From contig JACQFI010000085.1 of assembly GCA_016200135.1 (NCBI GenBank), positions 1 to 47,252 on the forward strand: a stretch of DNA of 47,252 nt. The letters run 5' to 3'. The notes below the pieces were generated by a model. The model was given only the letters and a program-made list of their open reading frames with translations. It had not been told where the DNA came from and ran no database searches. Positions within the stretch are counted from its first letter, which is position 1; the number at the start of each line of letters is the position of its first letter. Shown piece after piece: positions 15,125-23,678 of this stretch. The position numbers and the translations under genes were made by a program. The stretch comes from Planctomycetota bacterium (GTDB taxonomy: Bacteria; Planctomycetota; SZUA-567; H5-PLA8).

Positions 15125-16036
15125 ATGGCGCGCAAATACCGAGACTTCATCTCGCTCGAGCCGTTCTCGCTCGAGGAGCTGATGGAAATCCTGGAACTGG
15201 CGGCAGGCCAGAAAGCCGACCCGGGCACGTACAAATACATTCGCGCCCTCACGGGCAAGGTCGTGGGCCTGCTCTTCGAGAAGCCGTCCATGCGCACGCG
15301 GCTCAGCTTCGAAGTCGCCGTCTCGCAGCTCGGCGGGCAGACGATCTTCATGGGTCCCGACTCCGGGGTGCTCAGCGGGCGCGAAGCGATTAAGGACGTC
15401 GCCAAGGTTTGCGCGCGGTACCTCGACGCGATGGTCCTGCGCACCAAGCGCCACGAGACCATTCTTGAAATGGCCCGTTACGCCGAGAAGCCCGTGATCA
15501 ACGGGCTCTCCGAGGACAGCCATCCCTGCCAGGCGCTCGGCGACCTGCTGACGATCCGCGAGAAGGTCGGGCGGCTGACGGGCGTGAAGGTGGCGTACAT
15601 CGGCGACGCAAACAACGTCTGCAAGTCGCTCGCGCATGGGCTCTCGAAGTGCGGGTCGCGCCTGGCGGTGGCTTCGCCTGAAAAGTACGGCCTGCCGGAA
15701 TCGTTCCTCAAAACGCTGGGCACCAACCACGGCATCAGCCAGGTACTCGATCCGAAGGAAGCCGTGGAGAGCGCCGACGTCATCTACACCGACGTCTGGA
15801 CCTCCATGGGCCAGGAGTCCGAAGCCGAAGAGCGCAAGCGGATCTTCCAGCCCTACCAGGTCAATCTGGAACTGCTCGAGCGCGCCCCGAAGGCGATCGT
15901 GATGCACTGCCTGCCTGCACACCGCGGCGAAGAGATCGCCGATCAAGTCGTCGATAGCCCGCGCTCGGTGGTCTACGATCAGGCGGAGAACCGGCTGCAT
16001 GTCCAGCGCGCGCTGCTCTCAATTCTCCTGGGTTAA
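15125..16036 (+). CDS. argF: Ornithine carbamoyltransferase
   Basis: The 303-residue enzyme joins carbamoyl phosphate and ornithine to give citrulline. The carbamoyl-phosphate loop is KPSMRTR at residues 53-59 (Met at 56 instead of Thr, a known variant). HPCQ is at 133-136 and the ornithine-site motif MHCLPAHRG at 260-268. Its length matches the family. It is the last arg gene of the cluster; argC, argG and argH are not in the window. gggag precedes the ATG by about 8 nt. Trimeric and cytoplasmic in the family. Confidence 0.95.
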   Translation: MARKYRDFISLEPFSLEELMEILELAAGQKADPGTYKYIRALTGKVVGLLFEKPSMRTRLSFEVAVSQLGGQTIFMGPDSGVLSGREAIKDVAKVCARYLDAMVLRTKRHETILEMARYAEKPVINGLSEDSHPCQALGDLLTIREKVGRLTGVKVAYIGDANNVCKSLAHGLSKCGSRLAVASPEKYGLPESFLKTLGTNHGISQVLDPKEAVESADVIYTDVWTSMGQESEAEERKRIFQPYQVNLELLERAPKAIVMHCLPAHRGEEIADQVVDSPRSVVYDQAENRLHVQRALLSILLG

Positions 16037-16252
16037 GGCCGCGGCCCTTGATGCTTGCTGCGATAATACAAACAGTCGGAAATACTCGGAGTTCGTGCCT
16101 AACGGGAGCCAATTAGACCTTGCCAGAATTGAAGTTAAAGCGAAGTTGACCTTTATTGCACAATGAGCAACATGTAAGCTTTGACTGGGGAGTCTTGCCG
16201 AGGCAGCCGCCACCGTGTGGGCGGCTGTGCGGCAAAGCCGGGAAGCGTTGCC

Positions 16253-17404
16253 ATGCTGACGGCGCAGCAAGCAATCAAGGCCATGCGTCTGCTCATCGTC
16301 GTTCCCGACGACGAAGTGCGCACCGTTGTTGATGAAAAACTCCAGCACGAAGGTTACGAACGTGTCAAGACGGCCTCGCGTGGCGAAGACGCTGTCCGCC
16401 TGCTGAGCGCTGGACTGGCCGCGCGCGAACCGATCGACCTGGTGGTGCTTGGTCTGGGACTGCAAGACCGCGCGGGGCTCGACGCGTTCGACGAGATCCG
16501 TAGCGTCTTCGATCTCGCCACGCTGCTCATCGCCGGGCGCGAGGACCGCGCGCTCGCGCTGGAAGGTGTGGGCCGCGGCGCCGACGATTACCTCGTCCTG
16601 CCCGTCGATCTGGACCTGATGATCCTCAAGGCCGAGAAGCTCCTGATGCGCCGGTTCCTGCGCCGGGAACTGCGCCGTTCGACGACCCGCAACGAGACGC
16701 TCTTCCTGAACATCCTCGCCGTGATGGCGAAAGTGATCGAAGCCAAGGACCCGTACACGCGGTCCCATTCGGAGAAGGTCTCCTCGCTCTCGTCGGCGGT
16801 GGCGCGCGAGATGGGTTTCGCGGACGACGAGGTCCGGCGCATCGGCGTGGCGGGCATCCTGCACGACCTCGGCAAGATGGGCATCCGCGAAGCGATCTTA
16901 AAGAAGCCCGGCCCGCTGGAGCCCGAAGAGCGCGCGGTGGTCCAGCGCCATCCCGTCATCGCCAGCATGATCCTCGAGCCAATCGAGCAGCTCCAAGGCG
17001 CGCTGGGGTACATCAAGTACCATCACGAGCACTTCGACGGCAGCGGGTACCCCGAGGGCTTGAAGGGCGAGGAGATCCCTCTCGGCGCACGCATCCTCCA
17101 CGCCACCGAAGCCTGCGACTCGATGCTCTCGCGCCGGTCCTACAGCGCGCCGAAGACCATCGAAGAAGCCGTCGCGGAGTTGCGGACGTGCTCGGGCACG
17201 CAGTTCGATCCGCAGGTCGTCGAAGCGCTCATCACGGTGCTCAAACATTCGGGGCAACTGGGCCGCCAGGACCAGGAAGGCGTGGGCCGCAGCCTGCCGG
17301 AACTGCTCGAAGACATCACTGGGCGCGTCTCGGTGGACGACTCCAGCCCGCGCAAGTCGGGCATGCGCTCGGCGACTGACAGCGAAGACCAATCCGCAGT
17401 TTAG
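16253..17404 (+). CDS. HD-GYP phosphodiesterase with degenerate receiver domain
   Basis: The 383-residue protein has an N-terminal receiver-like domain (about 10-125) and an HD-GYP domain (about 150-320). The receiver has lost key residues: where the phospho-acceptor Asp should be (DLVVLGLGL) there is Gly67, and where the conserved Lys should be (DDYLVLPVD) there is Leu116. It cannot be a normal phosphorylation switch. The HD-GYP part looks active: HDLGK (His204, Asp205), RHPVIA, YHHEHFDGSGYP and IPLGARI. Such domains hydrolyse cyclic di-GMP. ATG 16253 is chosen; a TTG at 16181 is in frame but its added residues are not receiver-like. It stands alone after argF. Confidence 0.88.
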   Translation: MLTAQQAIKAMRLLIVVPDDEVRTVVDEKLQHEGYERVKTASRGEDAVRLLSAGLAAREPIDLVVLGLGLQDRAGLDAFDEIRSVFDLATLLIAGREDRALALEGVGRGADDYLVLPVDLDLMILKAEKLLMRRFLRRELRRSTTRNETLFLNILAVMAKVIEAKDPYTRSHSEKVSSLSSAVAREMGFADDEVRRIGVAGILHDLGKMGIREAILKKPGPLEPEERAVVQRHPVIASMILEPIEQLQGALGYIKYHHEHFDGSGYPEGLKGEEIPLGARILHATEACDSMLSRRSYSAPKTIEEAVAELRTCSGTQFDPQVVEALITVLKHSGQLGRQDQEGVGRSLPELLEDITGRVSVDDSSPRKSGMRSATDSEDQSAV

Positions 17405-17491
17405 AAGCTCGAAAAGTTCTCTCAATGCACTGGTGAAGCCCTTTCCTCGCCAACACTTAAAAAACAGAGCGCCGGCAAAGGAACGCGCCGC

Positions 17492-17549
17492 GAGGCCCCC
17501 TCTATAAGGATAGAGCAGGACACCTTAATAGAGGAGCGCCTCTGGCCTC
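17492..17549 (+). promoter_or_regulatory. Possible RBS-masking hairpin before the heparinase gene
   Basis: gaggcc (17492-17497) pairs with ggcctc (17544-17549) and cctctat (17499-17505) pairs with atagagg (17528-17534). The second pairing covers part of the ribosome-binding site (gaggag, 17531-17536), and the outer stem touches the ATG at 17550. The leader could hide the start until something opens it. Confidence 0.4.
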
Positions 17550-20042
17550 ATGCGTTGCGGCCCTTCGAAAGCCCATCTTCTAAATGCCGCCCTCGCGAGC
17601 TTGCTCTGCGTGGCGGCGTGCTCGGGTGCGGCGCAGGAGATCCCCAAGGCGCATCCGCGGCTCTTCGGATCGCTCGCACAATTGCAGGCCCTCAAGCAGG
17701 CGCGCCCCGACGCCTACAAGAACATGGTCGCGAACGCCAAGGATGCCAAAGTCTTCGACTTCACGCGCATGCCCGCAATGGCGCTGGTCTGCGCGATCGA
17801 CGGCGACCAGGCGCTGGGCAAGGAAGCGGTCAAGCTGGCGCTGAACTACGTGAACGGCCCAATCAAGGTCGGGCACGTCACCTTTGGCCACGACCTGGCG
17901 CTCTGCGCGATGGTGTACGACCTCTGTCACGAATGCTGGACGGAGGCCGAGCGGCAGGCGTTCATCGCGTACATGAATAAGACCGTGGATGCGAACGTGA
18001 ACTCCGAGATCTACCCCTTCGCCAACGGCTACTACGGGTACAAAAACTGGGGCATCGGGCTGGCGTGCTACGCGACGCTGTACGAGAACCCAAAGGCGCC
18101 CGAGTACCTCAAGACGCTGCTGGACGACTACAAAGCGCGCGCCTGTCCCGCGCTGGATCTGGCCGGCGAAGGCGGCGGCTGGGCCGAGGGGCATTACGTA
18201 AATTACTGGACCTACGAATGGACGGTCTTCTGTGAGGTTTCGCGTCTCTGCGGGGGCGTAGACTTATACGAGATGGCGCCGAAGTTCTTCCGCAACCGGG
18301 CGGTGGCGAGCATGTTCGAGATGTATCCCGGCGCGCTGCCCCACGAACTCAACCGTCCCGTGCCGATGGGCGACGGAGGCTATGGCGAGTACGGCGGCTT
18401 CAGCGAGAAGATCCTGGGCGCCCGGCGCATCCTGTGCGGGCGCTACCGTGACGACCCCGCGCACGCCTTTGCCAGCGCCTACAACCTTCGCGTACCCGGC
18501 TGCTGCATCCCGGAAGCGTACTCGTATATGAACTTCTTATGGAACGACACGACGCTGCCCACCGCGGACTTAAAGAGTTTTAAGCTCTCGCATTTCAGCG
18601 CCGGACCGGGCTGGGTGGCCGCCCGCAGCTCGTGGGACGGCGACTCGACGTACTTTATGATCCGTTTCGGCGACCGCTACACGGCGCACCAGCATCTCGA
18701 CGTGGGGCACTTCCTCATTTTCAAGCACGAACAGCTCGCCGGCGACGGCGGCGTCTACGACGCCTTCGGCGGGCAGCACGACTCGAATTACTACCTGCGC
18801 TCCATCGCCCACAACACGCTCCTGGTGCTCGACCCGGCGGAGAAGTTCGAAGGCGGCCCGGGCATCCGCGCAGCGGGACCGTCCCTCACCGACGGCGGAC
18901 AGGCCTACCCGTGGCTCAACACGGACATGGGCCACAACGGAAACGTGCTGGACGTAAACGCGCTGGCCAAAGACAAGCCGCTCTCCGATATCGCCGACGT
19001 GCTGGCCTACGAGGACAAGGGCGCGTACGTGTACGTGGCCGGCGATGCCACGCGCGCCTACTCAAAAGAGAAGCTGGACCTCTTCACGCGCCAAGCCGTG
19101 TACCTGCGGCCGAATACGGTGGTGCTCTTCGACCGCGTGCAGGCGAAGAACCCCGCGTACAAAAAGACCTGGCTCCTGCAGGCGCTGAAGACGCCGACGG
19201 AGAAGGACGGGCGCCTGGTCGTCACGAACGGCAAGGGGCGCATGTTCGTCCAGACGCTGCTGCCGGCCGATCCGGCGGTCAAGCTCTGCAAGGGCGCGGA
19301 CCTTTACAGCTACGGGGGCAAGACGTTCACACCGGCCAAGAACGAGAACAGCGTGCCCGAGTGCCGCGTTGAGATCTCCCCCAAGAGCCCCGCGGCTTTC
19401 GACTGTTTCCTGCACGTGCTGACCGTCTGCGAGAGCAGCGTAGAGGACGTGCCCAAGGCCACGGTCAAGAACGATGGCGCCAGCGTCACGGTCACCGTCG
19501 GAGGTGCGACACTGCACTTTCAGACAGGCTCTGTGGCCGCCACTATCGACCTGGGCGCGGGCAAGACCGAGCTTGCGAACCGCATCATGCCGGATCCGAC
19601 GGCAGGCAAGGCCGGCGCCTCTCCAGCTACGGCCGCCAGTGCAGCGGCCTCCACTGCGACGGCATCTTCATCCACGCTTAAGATTCCCGCCGCCGTAACC
19701 AAGACGGACGCGGAGCCTACCGCGGAAGAAAAGAAGGCCTCCGGCGAACGCTACGCGGACTTGAAGAAGAAAGTGCTCGAGAGCCTGAACGGGGGGCGCA
19801 AGGAGACCGTGTACTTAAACGTCTTCGGTCAGCAGAACCGCGTGAAGCTGCTCTCGGGCGACGAGAAGGCGCTGAAGGTCGAGTTCCAAGGCAACAAGCT
19901 CGACGTATTGTGGAAGGACATCTCACCGAAGCAATTCTACGGCATCGCCAGCATCTACAGCGAGGACTCGAAGGCGCTCTACGCCTACTGCGTCGGCGAG
20001 GGCCTGCGGGACGAAGCGCAGCAGATTCTGATGCGGCAGTAG
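17550..20042 (+). CDS. Heparinase II/III-like lipoprotein with C-terminal extension
   Basis: This 830-residue protein is exported as a lipoprotein: the lipobox VAAC places the lipid on Cys24. Residues about 35-360 form the alpha/alpha-toroid usual in heparinase II/III and related polysaccharide lyases (WAEGHYVNYWTYEW and nearby). The segment AHQHLDVGHFLIF (about residue 371), followed by GDGGVYD, is the family's conserved His/Asp region in the beta-sandwich. Such enzymes cleave uronate-containing polysaccharides. After about residue 685 there is an Ala/Ser/Thr-rich linker, then about 100 residues with no family I know. It has no PUL-type partner directly beside it, only rph and a glycosyltransferase downstream. 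Confidence 0.85.
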   Translation: MRCGPSKAHLLNAALASLLCVAACSGAAQEIPKAHPRLFGSLAQLQALKQARPDAYKNMVANAKDAKVFDFTRMPAMALVCAIDGDQALGKEAVKLALNYVNGPIKVGHVTFGHDLALCAMVYDLCHECWTEAERQAFIAYMNKTVDANVNSEIYPFANGYYGYKNWGIGLACYATLYENPKAPEYLKTLLDDYKARACPALDLAGEGGGWAEGHYVNYWTYEWTVFCEVSRLCGGVDLYEMAPKFFRNRAVASMFEMYPGALPHELNRPVPMGDGGYGEYGGFSEKILGARRILCGRYRDDPAHAFASAYNLRVPGCCIPEAYSYMNFLWNDTTLPTADLKSFKLSHFSAGPGWVAARSSWDGDSTYFMIRFGDRYTAHQHLDVGHFLIFKHEQLAGDGGVYDAFGGQHDSNYYLRSIAHNTLLVLDPAEKFEGGPGIRAAGPSLTDGGQAYPWLNTDMGHNGNVLDVNALAKDKPLSDIADVLAYEDKGAYVYVAGDATRAYSKEKLDLFTRQAVYLRPNTVVLFDRVQAKNPAYKKTWLLQALKTPTEKDGRLVVTNGKGRMFVQTLLPADPAVKLCKGADLYSYGGKTFTPAKNENSVPECRVEISPKSPAAFDCFLHVLTVCESSVEDVPKATVKNDGASVTVTVGGATLHFQTGSVAATIDLGAGKTELANRIMPDPTAGKAGASPATAASAAASTATASSSTLKIPAAVTKTDAEPTAEEKKASGERYADLKKKVLESLNGGRKETVYLNVFGQQNRVKLLSGDEKALKVEFQGNKLDVLWKDISPKQFYGIASIYSEDSKALYAYCVGEGLRDEAQQILMRQ

Positions 20043-20163
20043 TTCCTCTACCTCAGACTCAACTCCAATCGACTCTTCAATTCCACGCTCGAACGCGGTT
20101 CGGCTGGCGCCGTTCGCGAATCTTCGTACAGTAGCGGCACCATCAACCAAAGGAGCACGCTTC

Positions 20164-20901
20164 ATGGCCGCCGAGTCCGCCAAAAAACCCGACGCCTTGC
20201 GCAACGTGACGATTCAGCCGGGCTTCATGCCCTATGCGGAAGGCTCCGCGCTGGTGACGTTCGGGAACACGAAGGTCATCTGCACGGCCTCGGTGGAAGA
20301 GACCGTCCCGCCGTTCCTCGCCGGCAAGGGCCAGGGCTGGCTCACCGCCGAGTACAGCATGCTCCCTCGCTCCACACACACGCGGAAGCGCCGCGACCGC
20401 GAGAAGGTGGACGGGCGCACGGTGGAGATCCAGCGCCTGATCGGCCGCGCGCTGCGGCCCACGGTGGACCTGAAGAAACTCGGCGAACGCACGATTCTGA
20501 TCGACTGCGACGTGCTCCAGGCCGACGGCGGCACGCGCACGGCCTCGGTGACCGGCGCGATGGTGGCCGTGGGCCAGGCGGTCGGCAAGCTCATGCAGAA
20601 AGGCAAGCTGACCGCGAGCCCCATGGGCCTCTTCGTCGCGGCGATCTCCGCAGGCATCGTGAACGGCGTCCCGACCCTCGACCTCTGCTACCAGGAAGAC
20701 GTGAACGCCGAAGTGGACATCAACGTGGCCATGACCGAGGACGGCAAGTTTGTGGAAGTGCAGGGCACCGCGGAGCACGGCCCGTTTGACCGCGCGCAGC
20801 TCGACCAGTTGCTCGAAATTGCCGCCGCCGGCATCCGCGAACTCGTGGCCATGCAGAAGCGCGCGCTCGGCGCGGAAACGCTCAAGCTGCTCGGGCGCTG
20901 A
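20164..20901 (+). CDS. rph: Ribonuclease PH
   Basis: The 245-residue protein is the phosphorolytic 3'-5' exoribonuclease that trims tRNA 3' ends. It has YAEGSALVTFGNTKVICTAS, GWLTAEYSMLPRSTHTRKRR, VDGRTVEIQRLIGRALR, ILIDCDVLQADGGTRTASV and FVEVQGTAEHGPF, the standard RNase PH sequence. aaggag precedes the ATG by about 8 nt. Its stop overlaps the next start by one base (TGATG at 20899-20903), so the two genes are translationally coupled. Hexamer in the family, cytoplasmic. Confidence 0.97.
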   Translation: MAAESAKKPDALRNVTIQPGFMPYAEGSALVTFGNTKVICTASVEETVPPFLAGKGQGWLTAEYSMLPRSTHTRKRRDREKVDGRTVEIQRLIGRALRPTVDLKKLGERTILIDCDVLQADGGTRTASVTGAMVAVGQAVGKLMQKGKLTASPMGLFVAAISAGIVNGVPTLDLCYQEDVNAEVDINVAMTEDGKFVEVQGTAEHGPFDRAQLDQLLEIAAAGIRELVAMQKRALGAETLKLLGR

Positions 20902-22196
20902 TGGCAACGCTTTACCGCCTCCGCGCGTGGGGCCTGTGGCTGGCCGTCGCCGCGGCCGTGGTGGTGCTTGTTCACGCGCTCGGGGTCTCGTGGAACGACG
21001 TCAATCAGGACGGCGGACTGGACCTGCGCGCGAAAGTCGTTGCGGCGCGGCAGGTGATGGCGGGATACGATCCGTACTTCTACCGCACGGGACCCACGAC
21101 GCCCGAACTCTGGCTCGATCCAATGGCCACTTCCGGCCACGCGCGTGTTACCATGACGCCGGCCGGCATCGCGCTGTACATGCCCTTCGCCGGCCTGCCC
21201 TACCGGACGCAGCGGCAGATCTGGTTCGCCCTCGAATGGGCCGCGCTGCTCGGCGCGATCGCGTTGCTGGCATTCACCATGCGCTCCGCGCGCGGGCGCG
21301 CGATCTTTCTCGCGGTCGCGCTGCTGCTCTTCGCGGGCGGATACTTCTGGCGCGTGCATGTCGAGCGCGGCCAGTACTACTCGTTCGTACTCCTGCTGCT
21401 TGCGGCGGGCGCATGGCTCGCGACGCGGCGGCCCGCCTGGCGCTGGACCGCCGGGCTCCTTTGGGGCAGCGCGATCGCCTTGCGCCCGACGTTCCTGGTG
21501 CTTCCCGCGCTGCTCTTCGTCATGCACCGGCGCAAGGAAGCTGTCGCGGCCGGCATCGGCCTTGTGCTGGCCATCGTCGTCACGCTACCCGCAACCGGAA
21601 CTACGATTTGGGAAGACTACTTCCTGGCGATGCGCGTGCATGAACGCGGCCACACGCATCCGTACTGGCCGGGCGACTCCTACGAGCTCAAGACCGTCGT
21701 CGAAGGCATGGACATGCGCCAACTCATCGAGGACCGCTCGAAGGACGTCGCGCTCCTGAACATCCTCTCTTGGGATACCGACCTCGCGTTCATCACCGAC
21801 CGCCGCGAGAGCCTCGGCCTTTTCTGTCGGGGGCTGGCGCTCGCATGGAGCTTGACCTTCCTGGCTTATCTTCAATTCCGCGCGCGCCCGCTCCAGCGCA
21901 TGCAGTATGCGTTGGCCGCGGGCTCTATCCTCGTGCTCGGCATCGACTATCTGGTGCCGTCCCGATGGGGCTACACCGATGTGCTCTTTCTGCTGCCCAT
22001 GGCGTTGCTGCTGCCGCTCCTGCTGCGCAGGAACACGAGGCCGTGGCCGCTGGTCCTTGTGACCGCCGGCCTGCTTGCGGGATACGCGCTCAACAGTTCC
22101 CAAGGCACGTTGCTGCGCTCGCTCTTGGTGATGGCCGGATTTCACGGCGCGCTTCTGTGCATGCTGCTGCGAGCACGTGCGAGGAAACCCCGGTGA
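20901..22196 (+). CDS. GT87-like membrane glycosyltransferase (DUF2029)
   Basis: The 431-residue protein is a multi-pass membrane protein with about 9-10 hydrophobic helices and short charged loops. The first lumenal-type loop has DGGLDLRAKVVAARQVMAGY and DPYFYR, typical of GT-C glycosyltransferases of the GT87/DUF2029 group, which use polyprenyl-phosphate sugars as donors. The sugar and acceptor are unknown. The start overlaps the rph stop, which suggests coupled translation. The C-terminus RARARKPR is strongly basic and probably cytoplasmic. Confidence 0.75.
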   Translation: MATLYRLRAWGLWLAVAAAVVVLVHALGVSWNDVNQDGGLDLRAKVVAARQVMAGYDPYFYRTGPTTPELWLDPMATSGHARVTMTPAGIALYMPFAGLPYRTQRQIWFALEWAALLGAIALLAFTMRSARGRAIFLAVALLLFAGGYFWRVHVERGQYYSFVLLLLAAGAWLATRRPAWRWTAGLLWGSAIALRPTFLVLPALLFVMHRRKEAVAAGIGLVLAIVVTLPATGTTIWEDYFLAMRVHERGHTHPYWPGDSYELKTVVEGMDMRQLIEDRSKDVALLNILSWDTDLAFITDRRESLGLFCRGLALAWSLTFLAYLQFRARPLQRMQYALAAGSILVLGIDYLVPSRWGYTDVLFLLPMALLLPLLLRRNTRPWPLVLVTAGLLAGYALNSSQGTLLRSLLVMAGFHGALLCMLLRARARKPR

Positions 22197-22393
22197 CGCC
22201 CTTGCGCGGGCGCCTCACGAAGTTCGGCGTTCCGCTGTTGCTCTGCGCTCCACGAAAAAAAATTCGATCCCCGTAAGTCCTCATTGTTGGGGAAGATACG
22301 CCCGCGCATGCCATCAATATTCATCTTGCGCAATCGTGTGAGCATGGTAAATAGTGCGCCTGTTCCCCCACAGCACTTCTAAGGAGCTTAGCC

Positions 22394-23536
22394 ATGCTCG
22401 ACGCGCTCGCACGCATCTCGGCCGGCAAACCCGGTCGCTGCTCTTCCTGGGATCGCTCCGGCCGCAATGCCGATTGGTGGGACTTCGCGCCGGGCGAGAC
22501 CCGCGTGCTTGCGGATATCAAAGGCCCGGGCTGCATCACGCATCTCTGGATGACGCAGGGCAAGCACTACCGCGAATGCCTGCTGCGCTTTTATTGGGAC
22601 AACGCCAAGGAACCGAGCGTCGTCGTGCCGCTGGGCGATTTCTTCGGACTCGGGCACGGCATCGTGAACTCGTACCAGTCGCTGCTCTTTACGGCTTCAA
22701 CAAACAACAACAACAAGTTCAACGAAGGCTGCGCGCTGAACGGTTACGCGCCGATGCCCTTTAAAGAGCGCGCCGTCGTTGAGCTGGTCAACGAGAGCTC
22801 CGAAAAGCACGGGCAGTACTTCTACGTCGATTACGAGCGCTACGACAAGGCTCCGCCGCGAGACCTCGGTTACTTCCATGCCGAGTTCCGCCGCGAGAAT
22901 CCCTTCGGCGGCTGGGGGATCGAGGTTCCCGTCCCAGCGCCCGAAGCAAACATTGTCAACAAAGAACGTACGGCCTGGGAGAACAACTACGTCATCCTCC
23001 AGACCAAAGGCCGCGGACACTATCTGGGCTGCAACCTGAGCGTCACGAACTTCAACGGCAACTGGTGGGGCGAAGGCGACGACATGATCTGGGTGGACGG
23101 CTACAAGTGGCCGCCGGACCTGCACGGCACCGGCAGCGAGGACTACCTCAACCAAGCCTGGGGCATGCAGCCCAACGCGTTCTTGCGTAACGGGTCTTCC
23201 ATCCACGAGAACAACACCGGGGGCTACCAGACCAGCTACGTGCATCACCTCGAGAACCCCGTGCGCTTCCAGCGCGAGATCAAGGTCACCATAGAACACG
23301 GGCACGGCAACCACCTCTGCAACGAGATGAGCAGCGTCGCGTACTGGTACGCGGAACGTCCGGGCCGCGTGGCGAAAGTCCCGCCGGTCGCCAAGCGCAT
23401 GCCGGTGGTCCGCAGCGCACAGACGCGCGAGTGGCTGTACGACAAGAAGAACCAGACGACCTCGCGCCACGTGCCGCTCAATGCGGAAATGAAGAAGATG
23501 AAGGCGCAGTGGAAGAAGAAGCAGGGGAAGAAGTAG
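22394..23536 (+). CDS. DUF2961 family protein (GH172 fructofuranosidase-like)
   Basis: The 380-residue protein matches the DUF2961 family, now glycoside hydrolase family 172, whose tested members act on alpha-linked fructofuranosides or difructose anhydrides. Typical segments are the opening RISAGKPGRCSSWDRSGRNA, ADIKGPGCITHLWMT, the diagnostic GTGSEDYLNQAWGM (its Glu is a likely catalytic acid), and TGGYQTSYVHHLENPVRF. There is no signal peptide, so it is probably cytoplasmic. The start is backed by AAGGAG about 7 nt before the ATG. It stands next to the sigma factor on the plus strand. The true substrate is not known. Confidence 0.88.
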   Translation: MLDALARISAGKPGRCSSWDRSGRNADWWDFAPGETRVLADIKGPGCITHLWMTQGKHYRECLLRFYWDNAKEPSVVVPLGDFFGLGHGIVNSYQSLLFTASTNNNNKFNEGCALNGYAPMPFKERAVVELVNESSEKHGQYFYVDYERYDKAPPRDLGYFHAEFRRENPFGGWGIEVPVPAPEANIVNKERTAWENNYVILQTKGRGHYLGCNLSVTNFNGNWWGEGDDMIWVDGYKWPPDLHGTGSEDYLNQAWGMQPNAFLRNGSSIHENNTGGYQTSYVHHLENPVRFQREIKVTIEHGHGNHLCNEMSSVAYWYAERPGRVAKVPPVAKRMPVVRSAQTREWLYDKKNQTTSRHVPLNAEMKKMKAQWKKKQGKK

Positions 23537-23585
23537 AGGGTTCAGACTGCCACTCAAAATGAACTGACCTGCGCAGTTAAGCCAT

Positions 23586-23608
23586 AACTTATGAATGCTT
23601 TATAAGTT
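23586..23608. promoter_or_regulatory. 7-bp inverted repeat before the sigma-factor gene
   Basis: aacttat (23586-23592) and ataagtt (23602-23608) form a perfect inverted repeat with a 9-nt centre, in the A/T-richer spacer before the ECF gene. It could be an operator or a small hairpin; nothing more can be said. Confidence 0.3.
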
Positions 23609-23678
23609 GCAAGATTATGGTCGGGATGTTTCGAGAATCTACGTATAAACTTCACACTGACGGTACTTCCCTAGCACC

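Noticed and set aside
16181..16252. Longer TTG start for the HD-GYP gene
   Set aside because: The added 24 residues do not resemble a receiver N-terminus, and no good ribosome-binding site precedes the TTG.
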